DNA of 37,267 bases from Chloroflexota bacterium (GTDB lineage Bacteria; Chloroflexota; Dormibacteria; CF-121). This document shows positions 31,644 to 37,267 of the stretch, in pieces. The notes under the pieces were generated by a model that saw nothing but the letters and a program-made list of their open reading frames with translations, was not told the origin of the DNA and ran no database searches. The position numbers were made by a program, and so were the translations under genes. The stretch is taken from contig VBID01000144.1 in the NCBI GenBank assembly GCA_005880615.1, positions 1-37,267 on the forward strand, given 5' to 3'. Position 1 is the stretch's first letter. Each line of letters starts with the position of its first letter.

Positions 31644-33635
31644 CTACATCGGGTCGACGTCGAGGCTCCAGCCGCGCGTCCGGGGCACCCGGTCCCGGAT
31701 CCGGTCCAACGCCGGGCCTTTGATCGTCACTTCAAACCGGTATTCGTCCTGAAGCCGGTGCAGGAATGCCGGCGAGGGACCCAGCACCTCGATGTCGCCC
31801 AATTTGAGCGAGTCGATTGTAGCAGACACCTCCCGCGCGAAGGCCTGCGCGTCCGCTTCCGCTCGATCGCGGTCGCGATGGGCGACGGTGGCGATGATCA
31901 GCTCGGTCAGGGGAGGAAATCGATAGCGGCGGCGGAGCTCGAGCTCCTCTCGGAAGAAGGCCCGATAGTCGTGGTACTGCGCGTGCCGGACCGCGGGATG
32001 GTCGGGTGTGTAGGTCTGGATGAAGACCTCGGCGGGATGCGGACCGCGCCCGGCCCGTCCTGCCACCTGTGTCAGCAGGCTGAAGGTGCGCTCGGCGGCG
32101 CGGTAGTCGGGAAAGTGCAGGCTGGTATCCGCGTTGACCACCCCCACCGTGGTCACCTTGGGCAGATCGAAGCCCTTGGCCACCAGCTGGGTCCCCACCA
32201 GGACATCGGCCCGTCCCTGCACCAGCTGCTCGAAGACCAGGTCGGCCGCATCGCGGGTGCGGACCACGTCCCGGTCCAGGCGCACCACCCGCGCCGCCGG
32301 GAACAGCGACCGCACCTCCTGCTCGATTCGCTCGGTCCCCACCCCGAAGCTCTTGATGTACTTGCTGCCGCAGGCCGGGCAGCGAGTCGGGAGCGGTTCC
32401 TCGGCGCCGCAATAGTGGCACTGCAGGCGGCTGCGCGCGCCGTGGTAGACGAGGGCCACGCTGCAGTGCGGGCACTCCCGGACGCTGCCGCAGTCGCGGC
32501 ACAGCACAAAGGTGGCCAGCCCGCGCCGATTCAGGAACAGGATCGTCTGCTGGCCGGCGGCGAGCGTGCGCGCCATCGCCTCCTGCAGCGGCAGGCTCAG
32601 CGGGCTGAAGCGCCCTACGTGGAGCTCCGCCCGCATGTCGATGATGCGCACCGGCGGCAGCGGACGACCGAGGACTCGATGGGGAAGCTCCAGGAGCTGG
32701 TCCTGGCCTGCCAGCGCGCGCGCGTAGGTGACCACGCCGGGCGTGGCACTGCCCAGTACCAGCACCGCCTGCCGGTCGACGGCCAGCCGGCGGGCCACGC
32801 TGGGGGCGTGGTACCGGGGAAGGCGATCCTGCTTGAACGCGGAGGCCTCTTCCTCATCGATCACGATCAACCGCAAGCGCGGCAGCGGGGCAAAGACGGC
32901 CGACCGAGAGCCGACCACGATGGCGGCCTCGCCCCGGCGGATGCGCCACCATTCGGCCGCCCGCTCGGCTTCGGTCAATCCGCTGTGCAGCACCGCCAGC
33001 CGACCCGGGAACCGGTCGGCGAAGCGCGCCACCGTTTGCGGGGTGAGCGCGATCTCGGGCACCAGGGCCAGTCCCTGGCCCCCCGCCTCCAGCACCTGCG
33101 CCAGCAGAGTCAGGTACACCTCCGTCTTGCCGCTGCCGGTGACGCCATGCAGCAGGAAGGTCCGCGATTCCTGCCTCTGGAGCGCGACCTGGATGCGATC
33201 GACGGCGGCCTGCTGGGCCGCCTCCAGCAGCGGCCCCGGCTGGGCGGCGGACCGGACCGCCGCCCGTTTGAGGATGCGGCTCGCCCGCCGGGGACCCGGA
33301 GAGACCCGCTTGGAAACCGCGCGCACCCGCGGCGGCACAATGGCGCGAATGACCTCGTCCAGCGGCGCCAGGTAGTGGTGGCTGATCCAGCCGGCGAGCT
33401 CCAGCAGATAGGCGGGCACCAGTGGCTCGGCGTCGATGATGGCCGCGATCGGGCGTGGGTTGACGACGCCAGGAGCCTCGGTCAATGCGTAGACAAAGCC
33501 GGTGGCGGAGCGCTTCCCGAATGGCACCTGGACCCGCTGACCGACCTGCACCTGGCCGAGCAGGGCGTCGGGGATTCGGTAATCGAAGAGTCCCGAGGCG
33601 CTCCCCACCCGGGTCTCGACGACGACCTGGGCCAC
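31644..33635 (-). CDS. priA: Primosomal protein N' (PriA helicase)
   Basis: This superfamily 2 helicase restarts replication forks. An N-terminal 3'-DNA-binding domain contains FDYRIPDALLGQVQVGQRVQ and VPFGKR. Walker A is GVTGSGKTEVYL and Walker B is LIVIDEEEASAFKQD, followed by motif III VLGSATP. The zinc-binding insertion is CRDCGSVRECPHCSVALVYH and CHYCGAEEPLPTRCPACGS (four CxxC pairs). Later motifs include VGTQLVAKGFDLPKVT and QVAGRAGRG. The GTG at 33635 (MAQVVVETRVGSASGLF) gives a typical PriA start, 16 bp after coaBC, with AAGG upstream. ATG 33686 would add 17 residues and overlap coaBC by 35 bp. Confidence 0.95.
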   Translation of the reverse strand: MAQVVVETRVGSASGLFDYRIPDALLGQVQVGQRVQVPFGKRSATGFVYALTEAPGVVNPRPIAAIIDAEPLVPAYLLELAGWISHHYLAPLDEVIRAIVPPRVRAVSKRVSPGPRRASRILKRAAVRSAAQPGPLLEAAQQAAVDRIQVALQRQESRTFLLHGVTGSGKTEVYLTLLAQVLEAGGQGLALVPEIALTPQTVARFADRFPGRLAVLHSGLTEAERAAEWWRIRRGEAAIVVGSRSAVFAPLPRLRLIVIDEEEASAFKQDRLPRYHAPSVARRLAVDRQAVLVLGSATPGVVTYARALAGQDQLLELPHRVLGRPLPPVRIIDMRAELHVGRFSPLSLPLQEAMARTLAAGQQTILFLNRRGLATFVLCRDCGSVRECPHCSVALVYHGARSRLQCHYCGAEEPLPTRCPACGSKYIKSFGVGTERIEQEVRSLFPAARVVRLDRDVVRTRDAADLVFEQLVQGRADVLVGTQLVAKGFDLPKVTTVGVVNADTSLHFPDYRAAERTFSLLTQVAGRAGRGPHPAEVFIQTYTPDHPAVRHAQYHDYRAFFREELELRRRYRFPPLTELIIATVAHRDRDRAEADAQAFAREVSATIDSLKLGDIEVLGPSPAFLHRLQDEYRFEVTIKGPALDRIRDRVPRTRGWSLDVDPM

Positions 33636-33651
33636 CGTCGTGGCCTTTAGG

Positions 33652-34845
33652 TCAGGTGCGACGGCCACGGGTGGCCGTGATGGCATCCCAGATCCGCTCG
33701 GCGACCTCCCCCTTGGGTGCGCGCGGCACCTCGTCGACGACGCCGCTGGGGCCCAGGATGGTCACCGCGTTGTCTTCGCTCCCGATGCCAACGCCAGCCC
33801 GTACCTGGTTGGCGACGATCAGGTCCAGGCCGTGCTCCGCCAGCTTGGCTTTAGCATTCTCCACCAGCCGTTCGGTCTCCAGGGCAAACCCGACCCGGAA
33901 CAGCCCGCTGCGCGGGCCCACGCTGTCCAGCACATCGACGTTGGGAGTGAGGCGGAGCTCCCGCCCGCCCTGCGCGCGTTTGAGCTTGCTGGGGGCCGGA
34001 TCCTCGACGCGGTAATCCGAGACCGCCGCCGCCATCACCAGGATGTGCGCCCGCGCGGTCGCCTCCTGCAGCGCCGCCAGCATCTCGGCGGCCGTCTGCA
34101 CGGGGACCTCGGTGATCCCCTCCAGGTCGGCGGGCATGGTGGTGACCAGTGTGACCTCGGCCCCCCGCGACGCCGCCACGGTAGCCAGCGCCCGGCCCAT
34201 CCGGCCGCTGGAGGCATTGCCGATGAAGCGCACCGGGTCGATCGGCTCTCGGGTTCCGCCGGCGGTGATGACCACCCGACAGCCCTCCAGGTTGTAGGCG
34301 CCACTCAGCACGGCACGGATCACCGCCACCACGCGCTCGGGAGCGGCCAGGCGGCCCTGAGCCACGCGCCCCGAGGCCAGCCGGCCGACGACCGGCGAGA
34401 CGATGTAGACGCCGCCTTCTTTGAGGGTCTCCAGGTGGGCCTCGGTCTGCGGGTGGGACAGCATCAGGTCGTGCATCGCGGGCGCCACGACCAGGGGCGC
34501 GCGGGTGGCCAGCGCCGTCCCGGTGAGCACGTCGTCGGCGATTCCCAGGGCAAGCTTGGCCAGCGTGTTGGCCGTGGCCGGGACGATAACCAAAACCTCG
34601 GCCCAGCCGGCCAGGTCGATATGCGCCTCCCCTCCCCTCCCGTCGGCCAACCAGTCGGACGCCACCGGGTGACCCGACAGGGCCTCAAACGTTAAGGGGG
34701 CGATAAAGCGGGTCGCCTCGGGCGTCATCAGCACCCGGACGTCGGCGCCCTCCTCGGTCAGCAAGCGCAGGCACTCGATGGCTTTGAAGGCGGCAATGCC
34801 GCCCGTGATGCCCAGGGCCACGTGCCGGCCCTCCAGGCGGCTCAT
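33652..34845 (-). CDS. coaBC: Phosphopantothenoylcysteine synthetase/decarboxylase CoaBC with altered active-site residues
   Basis: The 397-residue bifunctional enzyme makes 4'-phosphopantetheine for CoA. The N-terminal CoaC flavoprotein domain (about 1-180) has LGITGGIAAFKAIECLRLL, catalytic His-75 in EAHIDLAGWAE and PATANTLAKLALGIADD. The C-terminal CoaB domain (about 187-397) has VVITAGGTREPIDPVRFIGN, ASSGRMGRAL and MAAAVSDYRV with KLKR. Two CoaC positions are unusual. The P-x-M-N-x-x-M-W motif reads PAMHDLML, giving His-125 for Asn. The substrate flap reads GRLASGRVAQGRL, giving Ser-158 where E. coli has the essential Cys. CoaB looks standard. ATG 34845 overlaps the gmk stop by ATGA, and rpoZ, often between them, is absent. 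Confidence 0.95.
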   Translation of the reverse strand: MSRLEGRHVALGITGGIAAFKAIECLRLLTEEGADVRVLMTPEATRFIAPLTFEALSGHPVASDWLADGRGGEAHIDLAGWAEVLVIVPATANTLAKLALGIADDVLTGTALATRAPLVVAPAMHDLMLSHPQTEAHLETLKEGGVYIVSPVVGRLASGRVAQGRLAAPERVVAVIRAVLSGAYNLEGCRVVITAGGTREPIDPVRFIGNASSGRMGRALATVAASRGAEVTLVTTMPADLEGITEVPVQTAAEMLAALQEATARAHILVMAAAVSDYRVEDPAPSKLKRAQGGRELRLTPNVDVLDSVGPRSGLFRVGFALETERLVENAKAKLAEHGLDLIVANQVRAGVGIGSEDNAVTILGPSGVVDEVPRAPKGEVAERIWDAITATRGRRT

Positions 34846-35432
34846 GCGCGCTGCCGGCGGCGCTCGTGCTCGGCGGCGATCATGGCCAGGATCTCGCGCG
34901 CGCTCTCCTCCACGTCCCGGTTGCAGACCACGTGCTCATAATCCTTGGCCAGTCCCAGCTCGACCAGCGCTTCGCGCTGCCGCCGCTCGAGGGCGGCCGG
35001 GCTCTCCGTATTCCGCCCCGTGAGGCGCTGCAGCAGCTCGTCGGTGGATGGCGGCGTGATGAAAATGAAGAGCGCGTCGGGCTTGCGCTTCTTGACGAAG
35101 GCGGCGCCCTGGACATCGATCTTCAGGATGATGTCCTCGCCCCGCGCCAGCGCGTCCTCGACCCGCTTGCGCGAGGTCCCGTAGTACTGGTCGTACACCT
35201 GGGCCCACTCCAGAAACTCCTTGGTCTCGATCAGGCGCTTGAACTCGTCTTCGGTGACGAAGGTGTAGCTCTGGCCGTCGACCTCGCCCGGTCGGGGTGG
35301 CCGGGTCGTGTACGACACCGAGTACTTGAGCTCGGGTGCCAGCTGGAAGAGCCGGCGCAGGATGGTGTCCTTTCCGACACCACTCGGCCCGGAGATCACG
35401 ATGAGGAGTCCGGGCTCTTTCGGTTGGGGCAT
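34842..35432 (-). CDS. gmk: Guanylate kinase
   Basis: The 196-residue kinase converts GMP to GDP. The P-loop is VISGPSGVGKDTILRRLF, the GMP-binding region is VSYTTRPPRPGEVDGQSYTF, the linker is YYGTSRKRVEDALARGED and the Asp is in LKIDVQGAAFVKK. The lid is RLTGRNTESPAALERR. ATG 35432 matches the family N-terminus (MPQPKEPGLLIVISGPSG) and leaves 4 bp after the pseudouridine synthase gene. A GTG at 35453 would add seven residues and overlap that gene by 17 bp. It ends in the coaBC start. Confidence 0.95.
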   Translation of the reverse strand: MPQPKEPGLLIVISGPSGVGKDTILRRLFQLAPELKYSVSYTTRPPRPGEVDGQSYTFVTEDEFKRLIETKEFLEWAQVYDQYYGTSRKRVEDALARGEDIILKIDVQGAAFVKKRKPDALFIFITPPSTDELLQRLTGRNTESPAALERRQREALVELGLAKDYEHVVCNRDVEESAREILAMIAAEHERRRQRA

Positions 35433-35436
35433 GCGC

Positions 35437-36339
35437 TTACGGAATTGTGCCACCTAGCGCGTCCCAGGCGGCGACGAAGTCGGGCGGCAGGGGGCTTTCG
35501 AGGCGGATGGCCTGGCCCGTCCGGGGATGCCGGAATTCGATCTCGGCCGCGTGCAGCGCCGGGCGGGCGATCAGCGGCGATGGCCGACCGTACACCGGGT
35601 CGCCCAGCACCGGATGGTGGATGTAGGCGAGGTGCACGCGAACCTGGTGGGTGCGGCCCGTGAGCAAGCTGACTTCGAGCAAGGTATGGCCCTGGACCAG
35701 CCCCAGCCGGCGAAAGTCGGTGATCGCCTCCCGGCCGTTGGCCACCACGGCCATTCGCTGCCGGTGGCGGGGATCGCGACCGATGGGCGCGTCGATGCGG
35801 GCCGCGGCATCGGCCACCTCCCCCACCACGATCGTGCGGTAACGGCGGCGCAGGCTGCGGTCCTGCAGTTGCCCGGCCAGGTCGCGGTGGGCGGCATCGT
35901 TGCGGGCGATCACCAGCAGGCCGGACGTGTCTTTATCCAGGCGGTGCACGATCCCCGGGCGCTCGACGCCCCCGATCGACGACCATTGCGCGCCTCGGGC
36001 CAGCAGCCCGTGGACCAGCGTGCCGGCCGCATGGCCCGGCCCGGGATGGACCACCAGCCCGGCGGGCTTGTCGATCACCACCAGGTCGTCGTCCTCATAC
36101 AGCACCCGCAGGTCCATGGGTTGGGGCGTGAGCGCGGACGGCGCGGTTGGGGGCACGTGCCAGGCCAGCTCGTCCCCAAGGTGAAGCCGGGCGCCGGGCC
36201 GGGCGGACTGACCGTTGAGCCGGACGTGGCCCTCGCTGATCAGTCGCTGCACCTGGCTGCGGCTCAGCGTGGGCAGCAGCTCGGTGAGGTACTGGTCGAG
36301 GCGGGCAGCCGGCGCCGCGACTCGAGTTGATCCGTCCAT
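35437..36339 (-). CDS. rluD: RluA/RluD-family 23S rRNA pseudouridine synthase
   Basis: The 300-residue enzyme isomerises uridines in large-subunit rRNA. It has an N-terminal S4 RNA-binding domain (about 10-75, RLDQYLTELLPTLSRSQVQR then EGHVRLNGQ). The catalytic domain contains PGIVHRLDKDTSGLLVIARN with the catalytic Asp, the VVIDKPAGLVVHPGPGH strand, and LLTGRTHQVRVHLAYIHHPV and LGDPVYG. The upstream lspA and downstream gmk are frequent neighbours. ATG 36339 overlaps the lspA stop by one base (TGATG). The target position (RluD vs RluA/RluC) cannot be settled by reading alone. Confidence 0.92.
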   Translation of the reverse strand: MDGSTRVAAPAARLDQYLTELLPTLSRSQVQRLISEGHVRLNGQSARPGARLHLGDELAWHVPPTAPSALTPQPMDLRVLYEDDDLVVIDKPAGLVVHPGPGHAAGTLVHGLLARGAQWSSIGGVERPGIVHRLDKDTSGLLVIARNDAAHRDLAGQLQDRSLRRRYRTIVVGEVADAAARIDAPIGRDPRHRQRMAVVANGREAITDFRRLGLVQGHTLLEVSLLTGRTHQVRVHLAYIHHPVLGDPVYGRPSPLIARPALHAAEIEFRHPRTGQAIRLESPLPPDFVAAWDALGGTIP

Positions 36340-36815
36340 CACGGGACGCTGGCTGTGCGTCTCCGGAAGAACGATCCCACCACCAGCAGTGCCACGCCGA
36401 CGGTGATTGACGAGTCGGCCACGTTGAACACCGGCCAGTGCGGCACCTGGATGAAGTCGATCACCGAACCCTGCAGCCCGCGATCGTAGGCGTTGGACAC
36501 CGCCCCCCCGAAAACCATCGCCAGCCCGATCCGGGCGGGCCAATCGTGCGCGGGGATCCGGGGATAGTAGACGAGGATGGCCGCCATCACCAACAGCGAG
36601 ATGACTAGGAAGCCGGCTGTGAAATTCTTGAAGAGGCCGAAGGCCGCCCCGCTGTTGCGGAGCACGGTCAGGAAGAGGACGCTATCGACAATGGGCTTCG
36701 GACCGTACCCGACGCCGTAGCGATGCTCGACCACGATCTTGGTGACCCGGTCCGCGATCACCACCACCCAGGCGATGACCGCCAGCCAGGTGTAGCTCTG
36801 GAACTTGCCTTTCAG
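36339..36815 (-). CDS. lspA: Lipoprotein signal peptidase LspA, probable CTG start
   Basis: This integral membrane aspartic peptidase (158 residues from CTG 36815; family about 155-165) removes signal peptides from prolipoproteins. The family signatures are intact: ADRVTK at the end of helix 1 (Asp-22), NSGAAFGLF, GGAVSNAYDRG with catalytic Asp-111 and FNVADSSITVGVALL with catalytic Asp-134. The first usable GTG codons (36773-36767) would cut off helix 1 (SYTWLAVIAWVVVIAD). The only in-frame codon near the end of ileS that keeps this helix is CTG 36815, which overlaps the ileS TGA as CTGA. Substrates in this window include three predicted lipoproteins. Confidence 0.9.
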   Translation of the reverse strand: MKGKFQSYTWLAVIAWVVVIADRVTKIVVEHRYGVGYGPKPIVDSVLFLTVLRNSGAAFGLFKNFTAGFLVISLLVMAAILVYYPRIPAHDWPARIGLAMVFGGAVSNAYDRGLQGSVIDFIQVPHWPVFNVADSSITVGVALLVVGSFFRRRTASVP

Positions 36816-37267
36816 CTCGAGCCCGCCCCGACTTTCACCAGCCCGACCCGCAGCGACTGGCCTTCAATGGTCAGCGTTTCGATGCAGGCGGTGGCCGGCG
36901 CTTCCTGGCGCTCTACCGCCAGGGCCAGCGTCTCGCGGCCGATGTAGTCGCGCCAGCGCTCCAGGACGCCGGCAATCGTGCCGTCTCCCAGGTAGAAGAG
37001 CCGAACCCGATCTTCCACGGCGAACCCGCAGCGCTTGCGCATGCCCTGGATCCCGCGTACCAGATCGCGGGCCAGACCCTCCTCCTTGAGCTCGAGCGAA
37101 ATGGTGGTGTCCAGGCTGACGGCGCCACCCTCACCCGCATAGCGCGCCGTCTTGACGTTCAGCTCTTCCAAAAGGATGGCCTCGAAGTCCGGGGGGAGTG
37201 GCGGTTCGGCGATGGTGACCGCCTGCAGGGGTTGCCGCACCTTGATGCCGGCCTCGTTCCGGGCCGC
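36812..37267 (-). CDS. ileS: Isoleucyl-tRNA synthetase, C-terminal part (runs off the window)
   Basis: The visible 151 residues are open to the window edge and start with ARNEAGIKVRQPLQAVTI, the conserved A-R-x-x-A-G-I-K-V-R-Q-P-L element at the end of the anticodon-binding domain of IleS. After that comes the long C-terminal extension typical of eukaryote-like/actinobacterial-type IleS (ELNVKTARY; SLELKEEGLARDLVRGIQGM; RDYIGRETLALAV). This form charges tRNA-Ile, and the extension is a feature of the mupirocin-insensitive class in other bacteria (inference). The stop overlaps the lspA start. Confidence 0.9.
   Translation of the reverse strand, partial: AARNEAGIKVRQPLQAVTIAEPPLPPDFEAILLEELNVKTARYAGEGGAVSLDTTISLELKEEGLARDLVRGIQGMRKRCGFAVEDRVRLFYLGDGTIAGVLERWRDYIGRETLALAVERQEAPATACIETLTIEGQSLRVGLVKVGAGSS

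Noticed and set aside
31758-33650. 630-codon plus-strand open frame opposite priA
   Set aside because: Same antisense artefact. The minus strand encodes PriA with helicase and zinc motifs.

Overview
The window is compact, GC-rich bacterial chromosome with short intergenic gaps. It shows no phage, insertion sequence, plasmid or CRISPR signature. The housekeeping block and domain mix (lone TrkA-N proteins, DUF4232 lipoproteins, a DUF2231-Rieske fusion, benzoate-CoA ligase, acetoacetyl-CoA synthetase, MerR-HTH/TOBE regulator) suggest an uncultivated Terrabacteria lineage such as Chloroflexota or Dormibacterota. This placement is inference from flavour, not phylogeny. The tmRNA tag reads ANRELALAA.

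Layout. 1-7.6 kb (minus strand): start of a DUF1684 protein, a CoA-binding protein, a DUF4232 lipoprotein, tRNA-Thr(CGT), clpB, a DUF2231-Rieske membrane protein and dnaK with a hairpin terminator. 7.6-11.2 kb: a SAM methyltransferase diverging from a four-gene operon (TrkA-N protein, APC permease, 56-residue membrane protein, membrane-anchored UspA) in which every junction is a 4-bp ATGA overlap. 11.4-13.5 kb (minus): zinc-ribbon membrane protein, CPBP protease and EamA transporter, joined by GTGA overlaps. 13.5-16.7 kb (plus): two crotonase-fold enzymes and both subunits of a class I CoA-transferase, converging on acetoacetyl-CoA synthetase. 18.7-20.5 kb (minus): a zinc-ribbon membrane protein and a secreted phosphoesterase. 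20.6-23.3 kb (plus): four poorly characterised genes including a TPR/membrane pair and a lipoprotein. 23.3-27.9 kb (minus): a molybdate operon (regulator, modA, modB, modC) running into a benzoate-CoA ligase family gene. 28.1-29.3 kb (plus): a basic-tailed protein and a PATAN/DUF4388-like membrane protein. 29.3-37.3 kb (minus): ileS (partial), lspA, a RluA-family synthase, gmk, coaBC, priA, def, fmt, smpB and the tmRNA gene ssrA.

How the genes work together. The right-hand block is a translation and cell-maintenance operon ending in the trans-translation pair smpB/ssrA. The centre is acyl-CoA metabolism: a CoA-transferase, two hydratases/hydrolases, acetoacetyl-CoA synthetase, an aryl-CoA ligase and molybdate import. 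Together these fit degradation of aromatic or ring-derived acids, although the pathway cannot be fixed from sequence alone. The left part is protein quality control (ClpB, DnaK).

The most unusual observations are as follows. Genes are repeatedly joined by NTGA stop/start overlaps, and in two cases (CoA-transferase subunit A and lspA) the only start that preserves the expected N-terminus is CTG inside CTGA. CoaBC has His-125 and Ser-158 where the E. coli enzyme has active-site Asn and Cys. The TrkA-N/APC/mini-membrane/UspA operon looks like a transporter with two dedicated nucleotide-binding partners. Non-coding signals include a GC-rich hairpin element present twice, a decamer repeated three times in one intergenic gap, and a symmetrical element around the molybdate operon promoter.
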